Positions 1-7,758 of a stretch of DNA of 44,043 nucleotides are shown piece after piece (the stretch's first letter is position 1; every line of letters begins with the position of its first letter). Under the pieces are notes generated by a model. That model had not been told where the DNA came from. It worked only from the letters and a program-made list of their open reading frames with translations, and did no database searches. The translations under genes and the position numbers were made by a program. Source of the DNA: an uncultured Muribaculaceae bacterium (lineage in GTDB: Bacteria > Bacteroidota > Bacteroidia > Bacteroidales > Muribaculaceae); the NCBI GenBank assembly GCA_910584495.1, contig CAJUAR010000017.1:1-44043 (forward strand), written 5' to 3'.

Positions 1-52
1 CTCGCAGCACTCGCACCTGAAACGAGCGCGTCTACCATTCCGCCACCTGGGC
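1..52 (-). tRNA. tRNA-Leu (anticodon CAG), 3' part outside the window
   Basis: Read on the minus strand, the sequence starts GCCCAGG at position 52, continues with the leucine-type D arm (GGCGGAATGGTAGACGCGC), and then has an anticodon arm CTCGT / TTCAGGT / GCGAG whose loop reads CAG. The GCGGAA...TAGACGCGCT D arm is characteristic of bacterial tRNA-Leu. The variable arm, T arm and acceptor 3' side lie beyond the left edge, so the gene is partial here. Identity is from pattern recognition; a covariance-model search was not run. Confidence 0.88.
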
Positions 53-93
53 ATTGATACTTGGCTTGGTAGGGCCTTTATCGTTTTGCACTG

Positions 94-101
94 CAAAGGT
101 A
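94..101 (-). promoter_or_regulatory. -7 promoter box for tRNA-Leu
   Basis: The minus strand reads TACCTTTG, an exact match to the Bacteroidetes -7 consensus TAnnTTTG, about 42 bp upstream of the tRNA 5' end. I do not see a clear TTTG -33 box at the usual distance. Confidence 0.5.
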
Positions 102-147
102 CGAAGATTTTTTGAATATAAATGCATGTTGGGCTGATTTTTTTTGC

Positions 148-155
148 TATTTTTG
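148..155 (+). promoter_or_regulatory. -7 promoter box for rpiB
   Basis: TATTTTTG matches TAnnTTTG and lies 36 bp before the rpiB ATG in an AT-rich stretch. No clean -33 box is visible, so the call rests on the -7 box and its position alone. Confidence 0.4.
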
Positions 156-191
156 TAGAAAATTTCAGGTGAATTTTAAAACGTATTGATT

Positions 192-653
192 ATGAGCATA
201 TTAAAAGAAGGCGTTCCTGTGGGTTTATGCAGCGACCATGCAGGATTCGAACTTAAAAGTATTATCGAGGGTTATCTCGAATCGCACGGTGTGTCTTTTG
301 AAGATTTTGGTACGTACAGTGCCGAAAGCTGCGACTATCCCGATTATGCCCATCCTTGCGCTTTTGCCGTTGAGGCTGGCAGGGTATATCCCGCGATTGC
401 GATTTGTGGCACCGGCAACGGGATAGGTATGTCGCTCAACAAGCACCAGGGGATACGTGCGGCTCTTTGCTGGGAACCAGAATTGGCCAGATTGGCCCGA
501 GGTCACAATGATGCCAATGTGCTTGTTCTGCCGGCACGTTTCATCGACCCGGCTGTAGCGTTGGAAGTTGTGGATGCCTTTTTCTCAACATCTTTTGACG
601 GCGGCCGTCATCAACGCCGTATCGACAAGATTCCGGTGTCAGATTGCGATTAA
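192..653 (+). CDS. rpiB: Ribose-5-phosphate isomerase B (RpiB/LacAB family)
   Basis: Interconverts ribose 5-phosphate and ribulose 5-phosphate in the non-oxidative pentose phosphate pathway (cytoplasm). The 153-aa product has the family's N-terminal SDHAGFELK motif, the CGTGNGIGMS phosphate-binding loop around residues 73-82, and the conserved RGHNDANVLVLPARFI stretch near residues 105-120. Length is typical of RpiB. I chose ATG at 192; an in-frame TTG at 186 is also possible, but the N-terminus MSILKEG fits the family. The stop codon overlaps by 4 bp the stop of the convergent serine hydrolase gene, leaving no room for a terminator between them. Confidence 0.93.
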   Translation: MSILKEGVPVGLCSDHAGFELKSIIEGYLESHGVSFEDFGTYSAESCDYPDYAHPCAFAVEAGRVYPAIAICGTGNGIGMSLNKHQGIRAALCWEPELARLARGHNDANVLVLPARFIDPAVALEVVDAFFSTSFDGGRHQRRIDKIPVSDCD

Positions 654-1675
654 ATGTTGAGTACAGCTTCGAGAATTGCACCAAAGATAGCTTCTTTCCA
701 TTCGTCGTTGGTGTAGGGTGCTTCTGGTAGATGTTGCTTTAATCCAATATTGTCGACCTGGTGGTTCATAGTGGCTACTTCGTCGACAATTATTGTATTC
801 CATACTTCGGCCGAGATGTCGGCAATGAGTTTTTCGGCTTCGGCATCGTGTTCGCCAAAGTTTTTGACAAAAACAGCGAGGGCATAGCACGAGAAACCGT
901 TTTTGCGAGGGTAACTGATGAATGCAAGGTCGTTGATGGTGCTTGACTGTCCTTTTTCGTTGTTGAATCCGGAGCCTGTTTTGTGAAAAATTTTAGCCGA
1001 CGATGATTTTATTCCGGCTGGGATTCTGTCTTTGCCAAAAGGAGTGTCGCGGCTCATGATTGCTTTTATGAGCGTGGCTTCAGCAATTGTGTCGGAGGTG
1101 AAGAATTTATATATTAGTCTGGCTGCGTCTTTAGCACTGGAATAATTGAGGGCCGATAGCGAAGGGTTGGCGTGCATTTGGTTTTCGTTGTGCCTGAGGG
1201 CAAAGTTGGATATTCCAAAAACGCTGCGAATTACGCTTTCGGCTTTGGCGGGCGAGATGTATCGGTCGGTGATGATGTCGGCGGCATTGTTGTCGCTCAT
1301 GTTGAGGCTGTAGTCGAGTAGTACTGCCGGAGTCAAGCTTATGGGGAGTTTGTCGACAGATGCCCGCAGCGGGCTCCATGTGTTTTTGTGGAGGTCTTGT
1401 TGTGTAATGACAACGCTGTCAGAAACTAATGTTTGCCATGGCACTGTGTGCGATAATGCGGCGGCATTGAAAAATTTTGCCACGCTTGCCAGTTCGCGAT
1501 GTTCGTCGCCTCGAATAGATAAGGTGTCGCCATTGGCACATATAATGGCTACGGCAACATCGCGATTGCCGATAATTTTTTGGATGCGGTGTCTCAGGTC
1601 GTTGAGATTGGCAGATGATGTAATGGCGAAGGCAATGAAGAACAGGCAGATATTGAAGCGTGCGGATATTTTCAT
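650..1675 (-). CDS. Class A beta-lactamase-like serine hydrolase, exported
   Basis: A 341-aa protein with an N-terminal signal peptide (hydrophobic residues about 8-20). It carries all class A penicillin-interacting motifs: SVAK (S64, K67), SDN (S127-N129), a candidate omega-loop Glu at E164 (RHNENQMHAN), and KTG (K232-G234). By family this means acylation of a beta-lactam or a related D-Ala-D-Ala-like substrate in the periplasm. It has about 100 residues after KTG, longer than CfxA- or CepA-type enzymes, so hydrolysis of antibiotics is not assured. The ATG overlaps the stop of the upstream M16 peptidase gene (ATGA), so it is the last gene of a four-gene operon. Start chosen from that overlap and the signal peptide. 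Confidence 0.8.
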   Translation of the reverse strand: MKISARFNICLFFIAFAITSSANLNDLRHRIQKIIGNRDVAVAIICANGDTLSIRGDEHRELASVAKFFNAAALSHTVPWQTLVSDSVVITQQDLHKNTWSPLRASVDKLPISLTPAVLLDYSLNMSDNNAADIITDRYISPAKAESVIRSVFGISNFALRHNENQMHANPSLSALNYSSAKDAARLIYKFFTSDTIAEATLIKAIMSRDTPFGKDRIPAGIKSSSAKIFHKTGSGFNNEKGQSSTINDLAFISYPRKNGFSCYALAVFVKNFGEHDAEAEKLIADISAEVWNTIIVDEVATMNHQVDNIGLKQHLPEAPYTNDEWKEAIFGAILEAVLNI

Positions 1676-2934
1676 TCGGGACGGTAGGCTAATGTTATTG
1701 TCGGCGTGTTGTTGAACAGGCGGTCGGCTTCGGCGGTAATAGTTTCGGGGCTCAAAGTGCGGCGCAGTGTCACCATGCTGTTGATGTCTTCTCCATGATA
1801 TTCGGCCATAGCGATGTTTGCTGCGAGGTTGGTTGCGTCGATGTTTGAAAAATGGAATGTTGCTTCGTAGTTGTTGAAGCATCGTTGAAGCTCGTGGTTG
1901 CCGATGTTGCCAGGCTTTGCAAGGAGGCGTGCTTGATCGAGCATCATATTTCGGGCTTGTTCTATGGATTTGTCGCTGTTGTCGGCAAGACGGGCGTTGA
2001 GGAGGAGGAGCCCTTCGTGTTCGCTGCCGATTATCGAAGCTTCGGCCGAACTGAATATTCCGTGTCCTTCGCCGTAGAGCAGGGTGGTGTTGAAACGAGC
2101 CGCACGTCCTGCGCTGAGGAGGTCGGTTATGGCATCGGCGGCTTGGTAGCTTATAGTTCCGTAGGCACTCATTGGGATTGCCACATATAGCAGGGGATAT
2201 GGCACGTCGGCTCGCACAGTTTCGAATATGTCGGAAGTCGGGAATCCCGGTGATGGCATGCGGCGTGGAGGAATGTTTCGGCTTGGGATGTCGGCAAACC
2301 AATAGTTGGCAAGGGTCAGCACGGTGTCGAAGTCGATATTGCCGGCAACGGCGAGGATGGCCTTGTCTGGCCCGTAGTGTGTGTCGAACCATGCACGAGC
2401 ATCTTCGGCCGTAGTTTTTGCGACATGGTCGGGAGTGAGACCCAGAGTGGGCCATGAATATGCATGTTCCGGCTGGTAGGACAAGCGGCGGAGATGGTGA
2501 AACAAGTCGCCATAGGGACGGTCGAGGCATTGTTGCTTGAATTCCTCGATAACGACGGCTTTCTGAATTTCTACGTTTTCATTTCCCAATAGAGGTGAAA
2601 TCATGCGGTCGCTTTCGAGGTGGAAAGCTGTAGCGATGTTTTGGCGGGGTAGTGTGAGGTAGAAGTTGGTGAAGTCTGAGTTGGTCCAGGCGTTGCTTTT
2701 TCCTCCGGCGGCTTCGAGTTCGGCATCGAAGGCTGGCGCGTTGGTAGAACCGCCGAACATTAGGTGCTCAAAGAGGTGTGCTGTGCCGGTGAGTGAGCGT
2801 TTTTCGTCGCGGGTTCCGGTGTCATAAAGCACGTTCACTGCCACCATGGCCGTGTCGGGAATGAGCGTGTGCACAATTCTGAGGCCGTTGGGCAGTGAAG
2901 CGCGGTTTATATTGATGGTGTTTCGGGCCGTCAT
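1672..2934 (-). CDS. M16 family zinc metallopeptidase (pitrilysin/insulinase-like)
   Basis: A 420-aa protein with the inverted zinc motif HxxEH (H53-L-F-E-H57) and a downstream glutamate pair E130/E131 in VIEEFKQQ for the third ligand. These define an active M16 N-domain; the second half (about residues 180-350) fits the M16C domain. The length is that of the short two-domain M16B peptidases, related to processing-peptidase subunits. No signal peptide is obvious, so location is uncertain. It overlaps its upstream neighbour (cyclophilin lipoprotein) and its downstream neighbour (serine hydrolase) by 4 bp each, indicating tight translational coupling. Confidence 0.88.
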   Translation of the reverse strand: MTARNTININRASLPNGLRIVHTLIPDTAMVAVNVLYDTGTRDEKRSLTGTAHLFEHLMFGGSTNAPAFDAELEAAGGKSNAWTNSDFTNFYLTLPRQNIATAFHLESDRMISPLLGNENVEIQKAVVIEEFKQQCLDRPYGDLFHHLRRLSYQPEHAYSWPTLGLTPDHVAKTTAEDARAWFDTHYGPDKAILAVAGNIDFDTVLTLANYWFADIPSRNIPPRRMPSPGFPTSDIFETVRADVPYPLLYVAIPMSAYGTISYQAADAITDLLSAGRAARFNTTLLYGEGHGIFSSAEASIIGSEHEGLLLLNARLADNSDKSIEQARNMMLDQARLLAKPGNIGNHELQRCFNNYEATFHFSNIDATNLAANIAMAEYHGEDINSMVTLRRTLSPETITAEADRLFNNTPTITLAYRPE

Positions 2935-3797
2935 TCGACAATCTTCATAGAGATTATTTTGATGTCGTTTTTGGGGCGGTCGGCGTTGTCGGTTTCGGTT
3001 TTTTCTATGCGGTCGATAGTGTCCATTCCGCTGACAACTTCGCCGAATACGGTGTACTGACCGTCGAGGTGTGGTGTGCCGCCGACAGTTGTATATGCAT
3101 TTTTCATCTCGTCTGTGACGAGGGGTGTTGTGTTTTTGGCGGCTTCTGTTTCGGTTTGAGCGATGATGGTGTCTTGCAGTGCTTTGAGGCCGGCATGGTC
3201 GCCACGGCGCTGCATGCTTTGGATGCTGTCGCGCTTAGCCATCACCAAGCGGTTGAAAATGCTCTGTCGGAGGTTGTTCTGTTGCATTGCATCGAGCTGT
3301 GCTACGGATGCGCTGTCGAGTTTCTGGCCGGTGACAATGTAGAATTGCGAGCCCGAAGACTGTTTCAAGGGGTTAACCTGGTCGGCTTGACGTGCAGCAG
3401 CCAAAGCTCCGCGTTTATGAAAATGTTTAGGGAAAATGATTTCGGCATCGATTTTATATTCTGGTCCGCCCATGCCGAGCTGTTGTCCGGGTTTCGCATT
3501 TCGCGAATCGGGATCGCCGGCCTGCACCATAAATTCGTTTATAACACGGTGGAAGAGTGTTCCGTTATAATAGCCTTCTTTGACGAGCTTCACAAAGTTG
3601 TCGCGGTGTTTTGGTGTGTCGCCATAGAGCATTACAGTGAAATTGCCTGCAGAGGTTTCAACGGCAACTTTCACTTTTGTTGTGTCTTGTGGTGTTTCCA
3701 TTGTTGATTCATTTTCTTGGCTTGCTTTGGTCCCGGAGCATGCGCCCAAAGAGGCGGCGCATATGGCGGCCATGGCCAATGCTTTGATTCTAATCAT
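2931..3797 (-). CDS. Cyclophilin-type peptidyl-prolyl isomerase lipoprotein
   Basis: A 288-aa exported lipoprotein: signal peptide with lipobox LGAC (Cys20), then a low-complexity linker and a cyclophilin domain from about residue 45. Typical cyclophilin strings are visible: NFVKLVKEGYYNGTLFHRVI, FMVQAGDP, GSQFYIVTG and YTVFGEVVSGMDTID. By family it catalyses cis-trans isomerisation of prolyl bonds, here in the periplasm. A ~65-residue charged, Gln-rich segment (after the GSQFYIVTG strand and before the PHLDGQYTVFG strand) interrupts the core and is longer than in minimal bacterial cyclophilins. It is coupled by 4-bp overlaps to the unknown protein upstream and the M16 peptidase downstream. 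Confidence 0.9.
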   Translation of the reverse strand: MIRIKALAMAAICAASLGACSGTKASQENESTMETPQDTTKVKVAVETSAGNFTVMLYGDTPKHRDNFVKLVKEGYYNGTLFHRVINEFMVQAGDPDSRNAKPGQQLGMGGPEYKIDAEIIFPKHFHKRGALAAARQADQVNPLKQSSGSQFYIVTGQKLDSASVAQLDAMQQNNLRQSIFNRLVMAKRDSIQSMQRRGDHAGLKALQDTIIAQTETEAAKNTTPLVTDEMKNAYTTVGGTPHLDGQYTVFGEVVSGMDTIDRIEKTETDNADRPKNDIKIISMKIVE

Positions 3798-4174
3798 ATT
3801 ATGGTTGTGGGAAAAAGACGTTTGTAAATCCGTCGGAAGTTGTCATCGCACGCGCAAAGTTCCTGTGCGCGTTCTTGGTAGTCTTCGCCGTAGAGGCCTT
3901 GGAGAAGGTCGGGCAGATATGCGTGTTCACGGTCTTTGTCAATGGCTTGCGATACAAGTTCTTTGATGGCGGGAGCATAGGCTGCCGGGTCGATAGCGTT
4001 GAGATAACGGGCGGCGCTTGCTAAGAATTGGCCCGAACGGTCGACACGCGACATGTTTTCGATGAGAAGTTCCATGTCGGCGGGCTCACATTCGCCAATG
4101 TGGTTGGCCATATATTCGTAGGTCAACAAGCCGTCTGTGTCGCAGCGAAGCTTTTTGATATCGTCGTCTGTCAT
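3794..4174 (-). CDS. Conserved-looking 126-aa protein of unknown function
   Basis: I do not recognise this family. The protein is acidic, predicted mostly alpha-helical, with no signal peptide or membrane segment. It has a Cys near each end (Cys10, Cys29 and CACDD near residue 109) and begins MTDDDIKKL. It is the first gene of the operon with the cyclophilin, the M16 peptidase and the beta-lactamase-like hydrolase, and its stop overlaps the cyclophilin start by 4 bp. The promoter lies just upstream. Reality of the gene is supported by the overlap structure and by codon use like its neighbours. Confidence 0.7.
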   Translation of the reverse strand: MTDDDIKKLRCDTDGLLTYEYMANHIGECEPADMELLIENMSRVDRSGQFLASAARYLNAIDPAAYAPAIKELVSQAIDKDREHAYLPDLLQGLYGEDYQERAQELCACDDNFRRIYKRLFPTTII

Positions 4175-4197
4175 AAGTTAATTTCTGTTTTGTCTGA

Positions 4198-4229
4198 CAA
4201 AGGTAGACACTTTTATAGAGATAAGCAAC
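4198..4229 (-). promoter_or_regulatory. Promoter of the 3.8-0.65 kb operon
   Basis: On the minus strand the -7 box TACCTTTG (4198-4205) is followed 20 bp further upstream by GTTG (4226-4229), a near match to the TTTG -33 box. It sits 24 bp before the first ATG of the four-gene operon. Confidence 0.55.
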
Positions 4230-4260
4230 TTTTTTTCCATTTTAATAAGCGGTTTAATAG

Positions 4261-4902
4261 CTATGTGCGCCAGATGCAACGAATGTGGGTGAAAAGCATT
4301 GTAACAGCCACCGCGAGGGCTGTTGCCACGACACCCTGCATGAAAGCACCAAAAGGAGAATGGGCAAATATGCTGAAAAAGTTTATGATTCCGGTCATCT
4401 GCAGGATGGGGAATATTAGCAGGTCGTTGGCAACATAGGCCATCATAGGGTTTTGTCCGGGGCGAACAAGGAAGGCCGTACTCCGTTGGCAGCGGTAGTA
4501 GTCACATATTATACTGAAGAAGATAAGAGTCATAAACGACAATCCGGCTGTAACGAAGAGGTAGCTGAAGGTTACGGGGTCTTTTTTGATTCCACCTTCG
4601 TATGCTTCCCAACATAAGCCAATGAAGAGCATGGCAGCCCCGGCAGCAAAGAGAGTCGTTAGGCTGCTGATAAAGTCGCAATTCGCGGGTGGGTTTTGCT
4701 CCGTATATATTGAGCCGAGCCTTTTTCTTTTGAGCCGTCGCCCTTGATGCTGATAGAATAGGGCCCTCCGGCAGCAGGAGTTGCGAGAGCGGCAGACCAT
4801 TTGCCCTGGGCGTTGGCGGTGGTGACGACTGGCGTTTTTGCCCAGGAGGCTTTTATGGAGAGGTGTGATGATGGACAGTAGAATTACAACTCTTTTGAAC
4901 AT
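4261..4902 (-). pseudogene. Mosaic pseudogene: sialate O-acetylesterase remnant joined to DUF5009 membrane-protein C-terminus
   Basis: One uninterrupted minus-strand frame begins with a signal-peptide-like start (MFKRVVILLSIITP, 4902) and ends with about 130 residues of membrane protein. These include GLCWEAYEGGIKKDPVTFSY and FLVRPGQNPMMAYVANDLL, which look like the C-terminal part of DUF5009/HGSNAT-like acyltransferase-type proteins. Between these parts (about 4740-4870) the sense lies in another frame, where one reads IKASWAKTPVVTTANAQGKW followed by TPAAGGPYSISIKGDG, the N-terminal beta domain of sialate O-acetylesterases. The esterase's catalytic SGQSN block and the N-terminal membrane segments of the DUF5009 protein are missing. 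Two internal deletions with frame changes explain this. A chimeric assembly is an alternative. Confidence 0.7.
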
Positions 4903-4978
4903 GGCAGTATCTAAGTGTTGTAAAGCAGAATGGTAAAAAAATAGAGAAAATAGATGTTTATAGAATAAAAAAAGGATG

Positions 4979-6184
4979 TTAATAGTCTTTGTCGAACATG
5001 CGGTTGCGTGCAATGGCACAAGCTCCGAGAACGCCGGCATCGTGTCCCAGTTGCGACAGTTCCACACGAGTGTCGTTGTTGACAAGGCTCAGCGAGAAGC
5101 GTTGCATTGTCACTTTGATCGGTTGTAGCAGGTAGTCGCCGGTTTGGGCAAGAGTGCCGCCTATAATTACGGTTTCCGGATTGAATATGTTGATAAGCCC
5201 GGCAATCCAATGCCCCAGTTCAAGCCCCACATATTCGATGAGTTCGAGGCACAGCAGGTCTTCACGGTTTACGGCTTTTAACACATCGTCCAGCGACACG
5301 TAGCCTTTCTGTTTGTATCTCTCTGCAATTACAGAATTTGCTCCGTTATCGAGTTTCTCGGTCAGCTTGCGAAGTAGTGCGCTGCCAGAGGCTTCTGTCT
5401 CGAGGCATCCTTTTTTGCCACAGTGGCATATAACCTCGTTGTTGTATGTAACCACGTGTCCGATTTCGCCGGCGAACCCCGATTTGCCGTAGTATATTTT
5501 GCCATCGATAATCAGACCTAAGCCCAGGCCGTGGCTCACATTGACAAATAACAAGTTTTTCTCGGAGTTTGGTTGCCGGAGCATATACTCGCCATAGGCC
5601 ATTGCGCGGGTGTCGTTCTCAATTGTAGTTTCAATGCCGATTTTCTGTGTCAGGACATCGGTGAGGGGACGTTCGTCGAAGCAGAACCGGCTATAGCTGT
5701 ATCCTGTGTGTGGATTAACCCGTCCCGAGATATTGAGGCAAGCCCGGGCAATTTTTGATTTAGGGATAGAGGCTTTTGCAAGCCATGTCTTGACTATAGA
5801 GCATAGCTTGTCGAGCATGGCCGGGCTGTTGTCAAATTTATAATGAATTCCATCTTCTTTGTCCACTACATTTCCGCACATGTCGGTTATGGCCAGACTG
5901 AGGCTGTCGCCCTTCATGTCAATTCCGGCAAAGTAGCACACATCGGGATTGAGGCCATAGAGCGAGGGATGTCGTCCGCCGCATGCTTCGAGCTTGCCTT
6001 GTTCTTTGACAATGTTATGGGCTGCCATTTCGTCGAGCAATTTGCTGACCGTTGGCACGCTGAGACGTAGTTCGTTTGCAAGGCTTGCTATGGTGTCGTT
6101 GCCTTTGCGAAGAAAGTGGTATATGATATGCTTTGACACTTCGGCATTTTTGTTGCCTTTGTTGAGCAATGTCGATAATGGCAT
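4979..6184 (-). CDS. ROK family transcriptional regulator (NagC/Mlc-like) or HTH-bearing sugar kinase
   Basis: A 401-aa protein. Residues about 18-75 form a winged helix-turn-helix (IASLANELRLSVPTVSKLLDEM). It is followed by the two-lobed ROK domain with a DxKGDSLSLAI phosphate loop, the ROK signature region GLGLGLIIDGKIYYGKSGFAGEIGH (split here as GLGLGLIIDGKIY then GKSGFAGEIGH), and the zinc motif CHCGKKGCLE. Family members bind operator DNA and release it on sensing a sugar or sugar phosphate, typically for amino-sugar or sialic-acid catabolism. The neighbouring pseudogene of a sialate esterase suggests the regulator once controlled such a locus. It has its own promoter; its 3' end is 77 bp from the pseudogene start. 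Confidence 0.85.
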   Translation of the reverse strand: MPLSTLLNKGNKNAEVSKHIIYHFLRKGNDTIASLANELRLSVPTVSKLLDEMAAHNIVKEQGKLEACGGRHPSLYGLNPDVCYFAGIDMKGDSLSLAITDMCGNVVDKEDGIHYKFDNSPAMLDKLCSIVKTWLAKASIPKSKIARACLNISGRVNPHTGYSYSRFCFDERPLTDVLTQKIGIETTIENDTRAMAYGEYMLRQPNSEKNLLFVNVSHGLGLGLIIDGKIYYGKSGFAGEIGHVVTYNNEVICHCGKKGCLETEASGSALLRKLTEKLDNGANSVIAERYKQKGYVSLDDVLKAVNREDLLCLELIEYVGLELGHWIAGLINIFNPETVIIGGTLAQTGDYLLQPIKVTMQRFSLSLVNNDTRVELSQLGHDAGVLGACAIARNRMFDKDY

Positions 6185-6233
6185 AGATTTGTGTGATTTT
6201 ACATCTTATATTAGAAAAGGCTTTTATGTATGG

Positions 6234-6265
6234 CAAAATTAGAAATAAAATCTCAGTTGCGCAAA
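6234..6265 (-). promoter_or_regulatory. Promoter of the ROK gene
   Basis: Minus strand: -33 TTTG (6262-6265), 20-bp spacer, -7 TAATTTTG (6234-6241). Both boxes match the Bacteroidetes consensus exactly, and the ATG is 50 bp downstream of the -7 box. Confidence 0.75.
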
Positions 6266-6327
6266 TCTAAGACAAAATATTTCAAATAAAATTTGAGCAT
6301 AATAAATATTTTAAAAATATAGCTCAC

Positions 6328-6354
6328 AAAAAAAGTCCGTTTTTGCTACGGACT
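6328..6354 (-). terminator. Intrinsic terminator of dnaA
   Basis: On the minus strand AGTCCGT / AGCAAAA loop / ACGGACT is a 7-bp perfect stem followed directly by a run of seven T. It starts 22 bp after the dnaA stop codon. Confidence 0.85.
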
Positions 6355-6375
6355 CATATACGGAAAATGCGTTTT

Positions 6376-7758
6376 CTACTTCGTGATCGATGCTTCGATT
6401 GCATCGAGGTCTGCAGCAAGCTTCTTCTCGGTCTGCATGCGGTCTTCGATACTGTTGCATGCATATAGTACCGTTGCGTGTGTTCGGTCGAGCTTGTGGC
6501 CAATTGCCTTGAACGACATTTTGGCGAGTTTTTTTGCCAGATACATCACCACTTGCCGAGCATCCGAAACTTCGCGTTTGCGTGTTTTTGTAAACAGCAG
6601 GTCGGTGGTGATATTGTAGTAGGAGGCTACAGCTTCGCACACCATCTCGAAATTGACTTGCGAGCGTTTGATTTTGATAGCGTTAGCCATAACTCGGCGC
6701 GCGAGGTCGAGCGAGATGTCACGGTTCAGAACTGTGGCGTGAGCAAGGAGCGAAACCACGATTCCTTCGAGTTCGCGCACGCTCTGAGTAACGTTCGAAG
6801 CAATAAATTCGGCAACATCGGGCGGGATGCACAGACCGTCTTGCTCGGTTTTAAGTTTGAGCACGCTCCGTCGCAGCGCAATGTCGGGCCGTTCGAGTTC
6901 TACCTGCATGCCCCATTTGAATCGGTTGAGAAGTCTGGCTTCGAAACCTTCCATTTCGCTGGGAGCACAGTCGCTCGACATTATAATCTGTCGGTCGTGC
7001 TGGTGCAGGTGGTTGAAGATATGGAAGAACGTGTTTTGAGTGCCGGGCATGTTCTGCAGGTCCTGAATATCATCGATAATCAGGGTGTCGATGCTCTGGT
7101 AGAAATGGAAGAAACTGTTTATGTCGCGCGAGGCAGCGGCAGTGTATTGGCTTTGGAATAGGCGGGCAGTAACATACAGCACACGGGCTTTAGGATTGTT
7201 TTCCTTGATACGAATGCCTATGGCCTGAATGAGGTGTGTCTTGCCAACGCCCGACGGACCGAAGACAAACAATGGGTTGAAAGTTTTCAGCGATGGATTG
7301 TTTGCAATGGCTTCGCCAATGGAACGTGCAATTTTGTTGCTGTCGCCCGGACAATAGTTCTCAAATGTATAACGAGGGTTGAGCTGCGGGTCGAAATCGC
7401 GCTGGTCTGTTGCCTGGAACGGGTTGGCGGGCTGAGCCTTGCTTTGAGCAAGAATAGTGGGCGAAGGACCGGCACTTTTCTGCAGACTGGTGGAGGGTGC
7501 GCCCTGGTCCATGCGGAAGCGATAGAAGAGCTGCACGCCTTCGCCAAAGATTTTCTTGATGGCTGCGCGGAGGACGGGCTGGAAGCGTTCTTCCAGCAGG
7601 TCGACAAAGAACGACGACTGCACCATGAGCACCAGCTTGCCGTCGGCATAACTTTCGCATGTTATGTCGCGGAACCAGGTGTCGAATTGCTGGGCCGAGA
7701 TGTTGTCTTTGATAAACTGACAACATTGAGCCCAAAGTTCTTGGTGCGTAGCGTTCAT
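6376..7758 (-). CDS. dnaA: Chromosomal replication initiator DnaA
   Basis: The 460-aa initiator binds DnaA boxes at oriC and opens the duplex. Domain I spans residues 1-80, a Pro/Gln/Ser-rich linker about 85-125, and the AAA+ domain about 128-345 with Walker A GPSGVGKT (167-174) and Walker B LIIDDIQ. The C-terminal DNA-binding domain ends with MSFKAIGHKLDRTHATVLYAC, the family's signature region in which the usual RDHTTV is RTHATV. Start ATG 7758 gives the conserved N-terminus HQELWAQCCQFIKDNISAQQ (shown up to 20). It is transcribed away from gyrB, with a 314-bp intergenic region upstream. Confidence 0.97.
   Translation of the reverse strand: MNATHQELWAQCCQFIKDNISAQQFDTWFRDITCESYADGKLVLMVQSSFFVDLLEERFQPVLRAAIKKIFGEGVQLFYRFRMDQGAPSTSLQKSAGPSPTILAQSKAQPANPFQATDQRDFDPQLNPRYTFENYCPGDSNKIARSIGEAIANNPSLKTFNPLFVFGPSGVGKTHLIQAIGIRIKENNPKARVLYVTARLFQSQYTAAASRDINSFFHFYQSIDTLIIDDIQDLQNMPGTQNTFFHIFNHLHQHDRQIIMSSDCAPSEMEGFEARLLNRFKWGMQVELERPDIALRRSVLKLKTEQDGLCIPPDVAEFIASNVTQSVRELEGIVVSLLAHATVLNRDISLDLARRVMANAIKIKRSQVNFEMVCEAVASYYNITTDLLFTKTRKREVSDARQVVMYLAKKLAKMSFKAIGHKLDRTHATVLYACNSIEDRMQTEKKLAADLDAIEASITK

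Noticed and set aside
650..1675. Calling the serine hydrolase a named acquired resistance gene (cfxA, cepA or cblA)
   Set aside because: The motifs fit class A, but the sequence differs and is longer at the C-terminus, and the operon context is housekeeping; no mobile element adjoins it.
1676..2530. Upstream extension of the serine hydrolase frame to a 626-residue protein
   Set aside because: The extra part is another frame of the M16 peptidase gene and is Arg/Ser/His-rich nonsense; the ATG at 1675 with the 4-bp overlap and signal peptide gives the true start.
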